Shown: positions 34,260 to 48,200 of the stretch, piece by piece | Layout of the letters: the number at the start of each line of letters is the position of its first letter | How positions within the stretch are numbered: the stretch's first letter is position 1 | Source: Macrolepiota albuminosa | Lineage: Eukaryota; Basidiomycota; Agaricomycetes; Agaricales; Agaricaceae | Assembly (NCBI GenBank): GCA_027475525.1 | Contig: JAMWFC010000051.1 | Span: forward strand, 434,001-498,000 | DNA length: 64,000 bases | Direction: 5' to 3' | Notes under the pieces: generated by a model | Told to the model about the DNA's origin: nothing | What the model saw: only the letters and a program-made list of their open reading frames with translations | Databases searched by the model: none | Position numbers and translations under genes: made by a program

Positions 34260-37200
34260 TTGGCGACGATCACGGAGATGTGGCGCTAACGCTGGAATAT
34301 GACCATTCAACTGGTCTTGTAAATGTTATGTCTACTGCTTTTCTTGACAAAGACGTTTTAACTACTTTACCCGCTACCGATGCAGAGCTTTCCCAGAAAA
34401 ATCAAAACATTACCGACTCCTCTCTTGCCTACTTGTACCTTACCGCTTCCGAATCCTTCCAAAATATTGCGTCTACCGATACTTATCTCACTACTCTTCC
34501 CGGAGCCTCATTTCCTGCCGTTCTTGGACTTGCCACCCCTCAGGCTACAGTTCCCCTTTCCACCTCTGTATATAACCAAGCTAACGCTCCCAAAAGGAAA
34601 GGGGTTCAAGTCAAAAAGAAATATAAGCCAGTTGCGCTTAAAACAAAACCCGTCACCATGCACTCTCCCGAGACGTTTAGAATCGAGCGCCAAATCATTG
34701 GCGACCCGCTTGCCGACATGCCAGCTTTATTACCACATCCGCCACCCTTTCAGCCCATGGGACGTTTTACCACGGAACGCCAACAACAATTCGCCAAGGA
34801 GCATGACACAGGATTTTTGACCAAAGATGAGTTGAATGTCCTTACCGACCTCGTCGCTAAGCAAGATAAAGCCTTCGCGTGGGAGGACTCAGAACGCGGC
34901 AGCCTCCATACAGACTTCTTCCTGCCTGTCGTAATCCCAACCATTCCTCATGTGCCATGGACTGAGCACAACCGACCGTTACCACCTGGAATCGAAGCCG
35001 AGGTCTGCCAAATCATTAGGACCAAGATTAAGGCTGGCGTCTACGAACCCTCCAATAGCTCTTACCGCTCCCGATGGTTTTGCGTCCTCAAAAAGAACGG
35101 CAATCTACGCATAGTTCATAGTCTCGAGCCGCTGAATAGAGTTACCATACGACACTCTGACGTGACGCCTTTCCCTGACCACGTTGCCAAGTCCTTTGCC
35201 GGGCGTATTGTGGCGCTACCCTTGACCTTTACGTTGGCTATGACGAACGCCTCATACACCCTTCTTCTCGGGATCTCACTACTTTTCAAACTCCGTTTGG
35301 CACGTTACGCCTAGTTACCTTGCCGATGGGCTGGACAAACTCAGTCTCCATATTCCATGACGACATCACTTTCATCCTCCAACCCGAGATACCGCATAAT
35401 GTCCTAAGCTTCATTGATGACGTTGGCGTCAAAGGCCCCAAAGACTGGCGACTCGTAAACGGCTTACCGGCAACCCATCCCGAGAACTCCAACATTCGCT
35501 TAGCGCTATGGGACTTTTTCCAGCTGCTCAATCGAGTTCTCCAGCGTATGAAGTATAGCGGTGGTACGTTTAGCGGTCACAAACTCCTCCTTTGCACGCC
35601 AAGGTTCAAAATACTTGGTCACATCTGCACTCCCGACGGTCGTGTTCCCGACGAGTCTCGCTTAGCACTCCTGGAGCGATGGGGTCCTTGCCGCGACCTG
35701 TCTGAAGTTCGCGCCTTTCTTGGTACCGTTGGCGTTCTCAGGATATTCGTCAAGAACTTTGCCCATCGTGCACATGCCCTTAACCGACTCACCTGCGCTA
35801 ATGAGCCCTTCAAATTTGGGCCAGACCAGGTCACTGCCCAACGAAATTTAGTAAAAGCCCTACAAGACGCCAAACCCCTAGTACCTATCGATTATACCTC
35901 TGCCGACCCTGTTATCTTGGCGGTGGATACCTCATACATTGCCGTCAGCTACTTCTTGTGTCAGTGTCTTAGCGACAATTGGAAACAGCGACGCTACAAC
36001 CGCTTTGGGTCTATCACGCTAAACGACAGAGAGTCTCGCTACAGTCAGCCTAAGCTAGAGCTCTATGGACTCTTCAAAGCCTTCCGGTCGCTAAAGATGT
36101 ATTTGATTGGCGTGCGCAACCTTATTGTTGAAGTCGACGCTAGGTACATCAAAGGCATGCTGCAGAATCCCGATATCCAGCCATCTGCTAGCATGAACCG
36201 GTGGGTAGTCGCCATCCTCATGTTTCACTTTGAGTTGGTACACGTCAAGAGCTCCTTCCACGGACCAGATGGACTCTCTAGGCAACCACGGCAGCCTGGC
36301 GACCCAGCAGTGGATCCCCAGGCAGATAGCGATTTCGAGGACTGGATTGACAGATTACATGGTTTCGTGCACCTTATACAACAGCCAATTTCTCTACTAC
36401 GACAACAACAGCCTGCCAGTATCCTTCTACATCCCATTGTCCCTTACCGCCCCGAGATCTTTAGCGCACCCCTCACATTTTACATGGCAAGCATTTTCAG
36501 TCAAAACTCGCCTCCAGTAAAAGTCGTACAAGAACCCCATCCGCTAAGAGAAGACAGTAGAAACCTTACCTATGATGCCGTTCCCCGATCCGCCAAGGCA
36601 AAGGCAAAAGACAGTCGCTTGTTAATAGTTGAACAATGGATACAAGACTTTAGGCGACCCGCAGGTCTTACTGACAAACAATACGCGACCTTTATCCGAT
36701 ATGCTACCCATTTCTTCTTTACCGACAGCTGACTTTGGCGACGAAATCGAGATGGAGCTCACAAGCTGATCATCAAGCCAGAAAGTCACTTACGAGTCTT
36801 GCGCGCTATGCATGATGAGCTAGGACATAGAGGTCTGTACGCTACCCGAGCTTCTCTGTTAGAACGATTCTGGTGGCCACACGCTAGCGCCAACATCGCT
36901 TGGTACATTAGGACTTGCCACCTCTGCCAAATTCAACAAACACGCCAAGTGCTTATCCTGCCAACCGTTGCAACGCCAGCTCCCCTCTTCAGCAAAATCT
37001 ACGTCGATACCATGCACATGCCCAAATCTGGTCGCTACAAATACATCATTCAAGGTCGTTGCTCGCTAATCCACTGGCCTGAATTTCGAATGCTTCAGAG
37101 AGAAAATATGGATGCGGTCACCAAGTGGCTATTTGAGGACGTCATTTGCCGTTGGGGAGCGCTAAGAGAAATCATCACGGATAACGGTGCGCCCATCATC

Positions 37201-37980
37201 AAAGCGCTAACATATCTCGCCAAGAAATACAACATCCATCATATTCAAGTATCTGGCTACAACAAACGCGCCAATGGCCTGGTAGAGAGACCACACTTTG
37301 ACGTTCGGCAAGCGCTCTTCAAGGCGGTCGATGGCGACGAGTCTCGTTGAAGTGAGGCGACGTATTCAGTGTTTTGGTCGGAAAGAGTTACTATTCGTAA
37401 GTGCATGGGTTGTTCTCCCTATTACGCGGCTACTGGCACCCATCCGTTACTCCCTGCCGACATTATAGAAGCAACCTACCTTCAGCCAGCACCCAACAGC
37501 ATCTTGGCGACTACCGATCTTATCGCCAGACGAGCTATTGACCTCTAACGAAGGAAAGAAGATTTAGAGCGACTTCACGAGGTAGTCTTTAGCGCCCGTT
37601 GCCAAGCAGCCCTGCGATTCGAAACCAAGCATAGCGCTACCATCAAAGATTACAACTTCCCGAGAGGAGTGCTAGTGCTCATGCGCAACTCCAAAATTGA
37701 AACCTCATACAACAAGAAAATGCGCCCACGCTATTTGGGACCTTTGGTAGTTATTTCTCGTAACCGTGGAGGCGCTTACGTGCTCTGTGAATTAGATGGT
37801 TCAGTACTGCATCGACCTGTTGCCGCCTTTCGCCTATTGCCGTATCTCGCCAGGGAACAGATTGACTTGCCGTTGGAAGCGCTAGATATTGACACCGCCA
37901 AGTTAAGAGAACTTGAAGAAACAGAATTACTGGACGATGATGACTTGCCGACTCTAGTTGAAGAAGAAGAAAATGATTAG
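34232..37980 (+). pseudogene. E2 pol: reverse transcriptase, RNase H, integrase
   Basis: The frame enters from a -1 overlap with gag-protease at a GTGTTTTC site (34232-34239). RT motifs are present, with the active site FIDD at 35410-35421. RNase H follows with AVDTSY, QPKLELYGL and VEVDARY supplying the acidic residues. Integrase has HHCC (HDELGH...CHLC), DTMHMP, TDNGAP and ERPH (D,D,E), then a GPY/F-type tail RPRYLGPLVVISR. No chromodomain is present. Lesions are a 1-bp deletion near 35212 (RT frameshift), TGA near 36730, TGA at about 37350 and TAA at about 37547. Each stop is a C-to-T or G-to-A change relative to E3. Confidence 0.88.
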
Positions 37981-38411
37981 AAAAGACTATATATTGATAA
38001 GCTCTTTCTTTCTATTACTTACCTTACTTATCTTTCTTGCTGATACTTACTGTACTATATCCAACAGACATTTTCTTACATAGTCAAGTTGCAGCGCTAG
38101 CGTGTCGCCAACGCTTAGCGCCCTGCGCAACTCTTGCCAAGGGTTTTTTTGCTATGATGATTTACTGAGTGTTTCCTTTTTTCCTCAAAATTTGTCTAAG
38201 TCCCTCATCTACTACTCCTCTTGCTAAAACCTACTTTAGAATACTTACCGCTCGTCTTCCCTTTGCCTTACTTGACTTACCTTGTGCTAGTACGCTAACT
38301 CGGACTGGACTTATACTTTCATTCGCCAATGAAGCAACAAAACTTTTAAAAATTGGGCGGTAGCAAAAACAAGAAGATATACATAAACGGCCTATCTACG
38401 CTAAAGTCTGT
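37981..38411. other. E2 spacer between pol and antisense gene
   Basis: About 430 bp between two convergent coding regions. No ORF of note. Presumably it holds the 3' ends of the antisense transcript. The matching region in E3 (50225-50550) is recognisably similar. Confidence 0.4.
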
Positions 38412-40501
38412 TTAATCGCTAACATCATCCATCGGCAAGGAGTTGTCGGAAAGTGGCAGGGAGGAATCACGAAGGGGTAAGAGGTCGCCAGGTAGGATGT
38501 TGTTAGCGGTTTGCCAGTCCAGGGCGGCTTGGCAATCCACTTGGTAATCACGCAGTACCTGCAAGCTGCGACCCAAATTGGAATAGCGCAAGCGAAGCGC
38601 CATAAGCTGGCCCCGGACTCGTTCCCGTTCCCGCTCCATTGCCGACTCCATGGTTGCTGCCCTCCTTGAAAACCTCTCCAACATCTCCTGCGGATTAAGC
38701 GCGACGACCGGATATACGAGGTCTTGCCCCAGCCAATTAAACGCGTCGCCAGTAACCGTTGGCTGAGGCTGGGGAGTCCAGGCAGGGTTTATCCTGGCGA
38801 CAACAGGTCGCCTGGGCTCCAATCCGGCAACGTCCTCGGGGTCAGATACCTCCCAAGGGGCAGTGTTACCATAGGGAGGCAGCCAACGCCACTCAGGCTC
38901 CTCCCGGGCAACTCCTGTTGCTGCCTCCTCTCCTCCTACCATCTCCTTTGCCGATGTCTCCTCCCCATCGCCTTGGTGCTGTGTCGCCAAGGTTTCTTCT
39001 TCACCCACGTCGTCTTCCCCATCTGCATCCTCGTCACTGGCAGTCGTTGCCATCGCCACAGGACTCTCCCCTTCCCTTGTTGCCACTGCCGATGGTTCCA
39101 CCTCCTGCTGCACTTCCGTTGGCGAAGGGGCCATAACTGTGTCGTCTTCATCGGCAGCCGGCAGAGAAGCCCCTCGGTGAATGGGGAAAAGCAACTTGCT
39201 GGTCCCGGCCTCGTTGTCCCTAGGCGGCAGGCGGCTGGCGGCAAGCGCTTTCTCCAACTCCTCCATCTCCACGTCTCCAGGGGTAGAGGGAGGAGACTCC
39301 ACCTGCGCACGTTTGGCCTTGCCCTTCCCCTTGGCAGGGGAAGAGACTTGTCATTTTGAAGGGACTGTAGTCCCTTGGCGCTCACTGGCGCCACGGTTGC
39401 CGACGGTTTTGTTTTCGTCCCCTTGACGCGTCGGCAGCGCCAGGGAACTCTTGCTGATGGTTGCCATGCCTCCAGCAGCCTTCTTCTTCCTCTCTCCTTC
39501 AACAAACTCTCGAGCCCTCTTAATGAGGATGGCACGCTTGAAGGTGCGCTCCACTACCGCGTCTGGGGCGCCACTGCGTTCTCGACTCTTGGCGCCATCC
39601 AGAGTGCAAGCCCTCTTCAGAGTACCGCACCGGTAGCAGGGCTGGCCACCAGTGGGGTACCAACACCCCTCTGGGTCGTTGTCGGCCCAGCACTTGTCGC
39701 ACTACGAGAATGTTAGCAAGAGCGGTAAGGAAAGCCAAAGTACTTACCGCTCCTTGGGAGTCCTTGAACTCCCATCTTACCGATGGGCTTGCCGTCCTCT
39801 TGTCCTTCATCTCCAGCAAGACCACCCCCGCCTCCATTCCTTCATCCAAAACCGCCTCATCTCGTCGCGCTACTAGCAAACCCTTCAGCTCTGCGTCGCT
39901 AAAGGAAGTTTGCGTTGGCACCTGTCAACTGGTTGATTAGCAGGGAAAGTACCTTGGCGTAACGAACTTACCGTGTAACGAGGGGCGGCAGCCTTACGAG
40001 ACTTGAAATTGGATGAACAACGGTCGCCAGCGGTAAGAACGCCCAAACTTACCTTCTTCTTCAAAGTCTTGCCAGGCTTGACCAGAGAGCCCGATTTGCT
40101 TGCCGGCAGTGCTGGGCTTTGGGCACTACCGGCGCGGGAATCCTTCTCACTCGACACTTGCTTCCTGGCAACTGGCAACCAGGTTCTCGCCAAAGGCCTC
40201 TCGCTCCTCCAATGCCTTGATCCTCTCCTTGGCGTCTTGGGATGCCTCTTCCAACACGCTCTCGTGAATTGCCGCCATCTCAGCATCGACCTGAAGGTTG
40301 GCAAGAGGCGCCAAAACCTCTTGCTTGCTGTGAGGAGATAGATCGGACCACAGCTAAGTTAGAAATTACAGTTAGAAATACTCACTCAGGCGCTGGTGCG
40401 CTTACCGTCATTGGCAAGGCGCCAGAGAGGATGTCCTCCAATTCGTCCTCAATGGTCGGGACGGGAGGAGGCGCCTAGAGAACTCGATCAGCTAGCGACA
40501 C
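38412..40501 (-). CDS. E2 antisense accessory gene (aORF1), exons after the first
   Basis: Multi-exon gene on the strand opposite to gag-pol. Exon 1 lies at 52437-52150, separated by the E3 insertion. Exons are linked by GTAAG...AG introns of about 50 nt (for example near 40400, 40060, 39960 and 39740). One exon encodes TSFSDAELKGLLVARRDEAV. The next encodes CDKCWADNDPEGCWYPTG followed by PCYRCGTLKRACTL: six Cys, zinc-finger-like, at about 39701-39605. Then come Lys/Arg-rich and long acidic, Ser/Glu-rich segments, a conserved EWRWLPPYG, and a C-terminal helical region ending near ALDWQTANNILPGDLLPL, stop at 38412. It is homologous throughout to 18031-20880 of E1. Function unknown. Nucleic-acid binding is inferred from the Cys module. 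Interrupted by E3, so presumably dead in this copy. Confidence 0.75.
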
Positions 40502-41768
40502 TGATAGGACCCTATACAGGTTAGGCGCATCAACGGCAGGCTCGGCACCGGCTCCGGAAACCTTGCCGCACTCGTCCCGAACTTAGCGCGCGCGTTCTAC
40601 CTATTTTAAGCCATTTCTGACGGCCGCGCACGGCAAGAAGCAGATCCAATCAATGATAGCGCCGACGGCAGCAGGAATGACAACTGACAGATGGCATCAG
40701 TCACTGACGACAGCGCTTAGCGAGAAGCTTGATGATCTATCAAAAACTGACGGACAGCTTGGCGTTTGACCTTGGCGTCTGACACCGCTTACCGTCTCGA
40801 TTTGGCGCCTGATCTATCAAAAACTGACGGACAGCTTGGCGTTTGACCTTGGCGTCTGACACCGCTTACCGTCTCGATTTGGCGCCTAACGTCGCTTAGG
40901 TGTTCTGACAGACAGAAGGGTGATGGATTGATGGTTTAGCACCGCGATCTGCCGCTTGGCGCCTAACGTCGCTTAGGTGTTCTGACAGACAGAAGGGTGA
41001 TGGATTGATGGTTTAGCACCGCGATCTGCCGCTGGTGGCGCCAAGGGTCCTCAAAGGACGGTAGGGATCGGAAACCGTTGGAGCTACCCCTATGAAATTT
41101 TCCAGTTTACCGCACTTTGGCGATGGTTGGTCACTGGCGACGGTGAACTCCTTGTAGTATATATATTACTTACCGACTTGTACATACAGAACTTTGGCGA
41201 TGGTTGGTCACTGGCGACGGTGAACTCCTTGTAGTATATATATTACTTACCGACTTGTACATACAGAATCATCAGATCATCAGACGAATAGACCAGAGTT
41301 TCCCCCTTACTTCAGTCTCCCTTACGCTCAAGAGCTCATTTACGCTACGGTCGGCAACGTCAAAACTCATCGGCAGTTGCAGACGTTCGCCAACACTCGA
41401 CATACTCGCGCCTTGCAACTACGGCAGGCATTATCGACGCTTAGACTTCGCTAAGCTTATCGTGCTCTTGCCCTCGACATACTCGCGCCTTGCAACTACG
41501 GCAGGCATTATCGACGCTTAGACTTCGCTAAGCTTATCGTGCTCTTGCCGTTCACCTTGCCGTGTTCACTTACCGCATTTTCCTTAGGCGCTTTACCTTA
41601 GCGCTTGACACTTGCCGACCCCGTTACCGACTTTTCACCTTTTTCACAGACGCGTTCTCTGGGACCTGCCCGGGACTCCTCAAATTACTTTTAGCGCGCC
41701 CAACGCACACTCTTGGTACGGTAACACAATTGTTACATTTGTTACTGACCAAACTTTGGGCGTCATCA
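40502..41768 (+). repeat. E3 5' LTR
   Basis: 1267 bp, including four 77-bp tandem duplications (starting at 40733, 40879, 41114 and 41396), leaving 959 bp. TGATAGG...CATCA. Confidence 0.9.
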
Positions 41769-41788
41769 AATTGGAGCCCACCGCGAGG
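41769..41788 (+). other. E3 primer-binding site
   Basis: AATTGGAGCCCACCGCGAGG follows the LTR at the same offset as in E2. A 77-bp duplication (41770/41847) repeats it, so the second copy is not a separate site. Confidence 0.7.
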
Positions 41789-42300
41789 GATCTCTAGGGC
41801 AGAATTCCGCCAGAAACCCGTCTCCAGCGTAGGCGCCGCCTGCTAGATTGGAGCCCACCGCGAGGGATCTCTAGGGCAGAATTCCGCCAGAAACCCGTCT
41901 CCAGCGTAGGCGCCGCCTGCTAGACAGTCGGCAGAAGGCATAGCTCCTTCCCACCCATCAACTCCACAACCACCTGGTGCCTTACCGGGTCTCTCTCTAG
42001 CCCAGGAACTACAGAACGCCACTGTAGACGCTTTTCCTGATCTCTTCCCGCATTCCCTCGATTATAGTGCCGACGACCCCTTAGCGTCGCCCTTTACCGT
42101 GCCGCAACTTTTCCTGATCTCTTCCCGCATTCCCTCGATTATAGTGCCGACGACCCCTTAGCGTCGCCCTTTACCGTGCCGCAACCAATCACCCCATTAC
42201 TCCGCTAACGCCTCTTTCTCAACTCATTTCTCTTACCCCGTCGCCAATCTCTAGAACTCCTTCCCCACTACCGCTAACCGAACTCGCCAACACAGTCGCT

Positions 42301-45219
42301 ATGGAACAACAAGTCCAGCGCATGCCGCCACGCAACCACTTCTCGGCACCGAAATGGGACGAGACCAAGCCACGGGAGCTCTCCCAGTATTTCAAGGAGT
42401 TGGAGTATCTATTCAGAGATTGTAACATTACCGACCACACGCAGATGAAGGAGTACGCGGCAAGATACGTATCGTATGACACGGCAGAGACGTGGACAGG
42501 TCTTACCGAGTTTGCCGCCTTTGTCCCTGCCGCACCGCCAGCTCCAGCTCAAGGCGCTTCGTATGAGGACTGGAAGACGGCAGTGAGTTTGCCGCCTTTG
42601 TCCCTGCCGCACCGCCAGCTCCAGCTCAAGGCGCTTCGTATGAGGACTGGAAGACGGCAGTATCCAGCTGTACCCTGGCGCCGAGGAGGCTACCCGATAC
42701 ACGGTAAACGAGTTACAGAAACTAGTACAGGAATCTTTCGACAGTGGCACATCGTCGCTTGGCGCATTCTCTACATATTACCGCGAGTTCCAGAAAGTCG
42801 CTAGGTGGCTTCTGCAGAACGGCAAGCTCTATATTAACGAGGAGCGTCGCCTGTTCCAGCAAGGCATCCCGACTTCGCTTTGGACTCGTATTGCTCGTCG
42901 CCTAGAGATAGTTCATCAGGCTCATCACCCAGACGAGCCCTATAACGTTGCCGACGTCTTTGAAGCCGGTAAATGGGTTCTCAAGGGAACGGACACTGGC
43001 GTTGGACTGCAGCGCGCTAGGACGAGCCCACCACCTGAGCGAACTAACGGTATCATTCCCATCCCGCCTCCCGCTGCCGACTTCGTTAAGAAGGAGGAGC
43101 TCAATGCTGCGATTACCGCCGCTGTCGCTTCCGCTATGACGCGTATTGAAACCATGATCACCACCAACCTCACGGCTAACCGACCCGCTAACGTACCCGC
43201 GCCTGGCCCTTGCCACTTCTGTGGGGAAATTGGCCATACCATGACTAGAGGACGCTGCGCTACCCTCGAGAATTACGTTCGCCAAGGTAGAATTCGAAGG
43301 GCTATCGACGGCAAGATAGTCCTCACCACTGGCGCCACCATCCCCAACTACCCAGACAAGAAGTCCTTCCAGGAGCGGGTAGATGAATGGCATAGGCGCA
43401 ACCCAGGACAAATCGTTACCGGCACGCTATCTGGCAACGCCAACCCCGACCCGCGGTAGATGAATGGCATAGGCGCAACCCAGGACAAATCGTTACCGGC
43501 ACGCTATCTGGCAACGCCAACCCCGACCCGAACAGGCGACCCAACAGCAGATGATTCACGAGGTCCTACATTTCGACAGCGTTGGCGACCACCCTACTTT
43601 TTCGCGGGAAGAGCGTATCGCCAAGCTCCAACAGGAGTTGGATTCGCTTAAGAATCAGGTGGCGACCACCCTACTTTTTCGCGGGAAGAGCGTATCGCCA
43701 AGCTCCAACAGGAGTTGGATTCGCTTAAGAATCAGGTTTTGATGGGGTTGAAGTTAAGCAGCCTAAACAACCTCTTAAAGGATACAAGCCGATGCCTCCC
43801 GCTAGCAAGTTACCGACACCTGCTCCTGCCGCACCGCCTGCAAACAACCTCTTAAAGGATACAAGCCGATGCCTCCCGCTAGCAAGTTACCGACACCTGC
43901 TCCTGCCGCACCGCCTGCCACTGCCCCTGCTACCGCTCCAGAACCATCGTCGACCGCTACCGCTCCCGAACCGCCTTTGCCGCCTCTCCATCCCTACTCA
44001 GGGATTCCCGACCGTTATCACGCTCCCGCACAACGAAACTTTGCCGCTCCCCTTTGCCGCCTCTCCATCCCTACTCAGGGATTCCCGACCGTTATCACGC
44101 TCCCGCACAACGAAACTTTGCCGCTCCCGAGAAACGTCCTGAGGGTGGCTACCGACCTACTGCGCCAATTATCACGCTCCCGCACAACGAAACTTTGCCG
44201 CTCCCGAGAAACGTCCTGAGGGTGGCTACCGACCTACTGCGCCAATTTCGATATCGAGAAATCCAACCACGTCTTTAACCGCATCATGAAAACCAATGTT
44301 ACCTTATCAGTAGAAGAGCTTTGTAGTATTGCTCCCGACGTCCGCAACCAAGTCAAGACGGCAGTCACTCCTCGACGACCCTTGGCGACAGCCGTTGCCG
44401 AGGTTGATGAACTCGACGACGCGCTTCCTGGTTTCTCTGTTACCATTGACTCTCCCGACTGGCGACAGCCGTTGCCGAGGTTGATGAACTCGACGACGCG
44501 CTTCCTGGTTTCTCTGTTACCATTGACTCTCCCGACGCTGAAGATTCTCCTGCCGACCCATCGCTAACGCCACCTCTGTGGACCCAGTGGAGACCTACCT
44601 TAGGTCTGTGGACCATGGAGAGGACCCCGCAATCCTTACCGTCGCTCAAGAATCGCACGCTATCCGCTCGGTAGCGCTAACCGTAGACAACAAGCACGAA
44701 GTAGAGGCAATCGTGGATAGCGGGTCTCAGATTATTTCTATGGCAGCAGAAGTCGCTAACGATCTAGGCCTTATTTACGACCCTACCGTTATACTAAACA
44801 TGCAGAGCGCTAACGGTACGGTAGACAGATCCCTAGGCCTCGCCAAGAATGTGCCGTGCACCCTTGGCGACATTACGTTTTATCTTCAGATCCACATTTT
44901 ACGCTCCCCGGCTTACGACTTACTACTCGGCAGACCCTTCGACGTCTTGGCGCGATCAGTCGTCAAGACGGTTACCGACGAGGAAACGACCCTCACAATT
45001 AGCGACCCAAATTCCGGAATCCGACGAACGGTGCCAACGTTCCCTAGGGGACAACGAAAAGGCGCCCCCTCACAATTAGCGACCCAAATTCCGGAATCCG
45101 ACGAACGGTGCCAACGTTCCCTAGGGGACAACGAAAAGGCGCCCTCGCTAAGCCCCGGAGTTTACCGACCAGCACGCCAACGAGCCCACCGGTGTTTTCA
45201 CAGACCATCGAGGAGGTGA
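42301..45219 (+). CDS. E3 gag-protease, fragmented by duplications
   Basis: Conserved start MEQQVQRMPPRNHFSAPKWD, with Trp intact where E2 has a stop. The gag core follows, then a zinc knuckle CHFCGEIGHTMTRGRC near 43210-43260 and RIRRAIDGKIV with Arg intact where E2 has TGA. A Pro-rich linker near 43790-44100 is multiply duplicated. Protease has IVDSGSQIISMAAEVANDL (about 44720) and LRSPAYDLLLGRPF. Frame breaks sit at 42508, 43378, 43583, 43765, 43974, 44092, 44383 and 44990, all 77-bp duplications. An upstream ATG-less open segment (41790-42300), as in E1 and E2, precedes the ATG. The encoded product is probably functional once artefacts are discounted. Confidence 0.82.
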
Positions 45220-48200
45220 TTGGCGACGATCACGGAGATGTGGCGCTAACGCTGGAATTTGACCATTCAACTGGTCTTGTAACTGTGAGGAGGTGATTGG
45301 CGACGATCACGGAGATGTGGCGCTAACGCTGGAATTTGACCATTCAACTGGTCTTGTAACTGTTATGTCTACTGCTTTCTTGACGAAATGTTTTAACTAC
45401 TTTACCCACTACCGACGCAGAGCTTCCCAGAAAAATCAAAACATTACCGACTCCCTCTTGCCTACTTGTACCTTACCGCTTCCGAATCTTTCAAAATATT
45501 GCGTCTACCGATACTATCTCACTACCTTCCCGGAGCCTCGTCTCCTGCCGTTCTTGGACTTGCCGCTCCTCAGGCTACAGTTCCCCTTTCCACATCTGTG
45601 TATAACCAAGCTAACGCTCCCAAAAGGAAAGGGGTTCAAGTTAAAAAGAAATATAAGCCAGTTGCGCTTAAAACAAAACCCATCGCTACGCACTCTCCCG
45701 AGACTTTCAGAATCGAGCGCCAGATCATTGGCGACCCTCTTGCCGACATGCCGACCTTATCGCTACGCACTCTCCCGAGACTTTCAGAATCGAGCGCCAG
45801 ATCATTGGCGACCCTCTTGCCGACATGCCGACCTTATCACCGAATCCGCCACCCTTTCAGCCCACAGGACGTTTTACCGCATTGGCGACCCTCTTGCCGA
45901 CATGCCGACCTTATCACCGAATCCGCCACCCTTTCAGCCCACAGGACGTTTTACCGAGGAACGCCAACAGCAGTTCGCCAAGGAGCACGACACAGGATTT
46001 TTGACCAAAGATGAGTTGAACGTCCTTACCGATCTCGTCGCTAAGCAAGACAAAGCCTTTGCTTGGGAGGACTCAGAACGCGGCAGGATGAGTTGAACGT
46101 CCTTACCGATCTCGTCGCTAAGCAAGACAAAGCCTTTGCTTGGGAGGACTCAGAACGCGGCAGCCTACGTACAGATTTCTTCCCGCCTGTCGTATCCCGA
46201 CTATCCCTCACGTGCCGTGGACTGAGCACAACCGACCGTTACCGCCTGGAATCGAAGCCGAGGTCTGCCAAATTATTAGGACCAAGATACAGGCTGGCGT
46301 CTACGAGCCCTCAAATAGTTCTTACCGCTCCCGTTGGTTCTGCGTCCTCAAAAAGAACGGCAATCTACGCATAGTGTCTACGAGCCCTCAAATAGTTCTT
46401 ACCGCTCCCGTTGGTTCTGCGTCCTCAAAAAGAACGGCAATCTACGCATAGTCCACAGTCTCGAGCCGCTGAATAGAGTTACCATACGACACTCTGGCGT
46501 ACCGCCTTTCCCTGACCACTTTGCCGAGTCCTTTGCCGGGCGCATTTGTGGCGCCACCCTTGATCTCTACGTTGGCTACGACGAACGCCTGACCACTTTG
46601 CCGAGTCCTTTGCCGGGCGCATTTGTGGCGCCACCCTTGATCTCTACGTTGGCTACGACGAACGCTGATACACCCTCTTCCCGGATCTCACTACCTTTCA
46701 AACTCCGTTTGGCGCCTTGCGCCTAGTTACCTTGCCGATGGGCTGGACAAACTCAGTCCCTATATTCCATGACGACATCACCCGTTTGGCGCCTTGCGCC
46801 TAGTTACCTTGCCGATGGGCTGGACAAACTCAGTCCCTATATTCCATGACGACATCACTTCATCCTCCAACCCGAGATACCGCACCATGTCCTTAGCTTC
46901 ATTGATGACGTTGGCGTCAAAGGTCCCAAAGACTGGCGACTCGTAAACGGCTTACCGGCGACCCATCCCGAGAACCCCAACATTCGCTTAGCGCTATGGG
47001 AGTTTTTCCAGCTGCTCAAGTAAACGGCTTACCGGCGACCCATCCCGAGAACCCAACATTCGCTTAGCGCTATGGGAGTTTTTCTTGCTGCTCAATCGAG
47101 TTCTCCAGCGTATGAAGTATAGCGGTGGTACCTTTAGCGGCCACAAACTCCTCTTTGTGCGCCAAGGTTCAAAATACTTGGTCACATCTGCACTCCCGAC
47201 GGTCGCATTCCCGACGAGTCTCGCTTAGCACTCTTGGAGCGCTGGGGTCCTTGCCGCGACTTATCTGAAGTTCGCGCCTTTCTTGGTACCGTTGGCGTTC
47301 TCAGGCACTCTTGGAGCGCTGGGGTCCTTGCCGCGACTTATCTGAAGTTCGCGCCTTTCTTGGTACCGTTGGCGTTCTCAGGATATTCGTAAAAACTTTG
47401 CCCATCGCGCACATGCCCTTAACCGACTCACCCGCGCCAACGAGCCCTTCGAATTTGGGCCAGACCAGGTCACTGCCCAACGCGACTTAGTAAAAGCCCT
47501 ACAAGACGCCAAGCCCCTAGTTCCCATCGATTATACCTCTGCCGACCCTGTTATCTTGGCGGTGGATACCTCGTACATTGCCGTTGGCTACTTCTTGTGC
47601 CAGTGCCTTAGCGACAATCGGAAACAGCGACGCTACAACCGCTTTGGGTCTATCACGCTAAACGACAGAGAGTCTCGCTACAGTCAGCCTAAGCTAGAGC
47701 TCTATGGACTCTTCAAAGCCTTCCGGTCGCTAAAGATGTATTTGATTGGCGTGCGGAACCTTATTGTTGAAGTCGACGCTAGGTACATCAAAGGCATGCT
47801 GCAGAATCCCGATATCCAGCCATCCGCTAGCATGAACCGGTGGGTAGTCGCCATCCTCATGTTTCACTTTGAGTTGGTACACGTCAAGAGCTCTTTCCAC
47901 GGCCCAGATGGACTCTCTAGGCGACCACGGCAGCCTGGCGACCCGGCAGTGGATCCACAGGCTGATAGCGATTTCGAGGACTGGATCGACCGACTACATG
48001 GTTTCGTGCACCTTATACAACAGCCGTGGATCCACAGGCTGATAGCGATTTCGAGGACTGGATCGACCGACTACATGGTTTCGTGCACCTTATACAACAG
48101 CCAATCCCCTACTACGACGGCAACAGCCTACCAGCATCCTTTACATCCCATTGTCCCTTACCGCCCCGAGACCTTTAGCGCACCCCTCACGTTCTACACG

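Noticed and set aside
42409..42750. 113-codon minus ORF in E3 gag
   Set aside because: Antisense shadow of gag created by the 77-bp duplication at 42508/42585.
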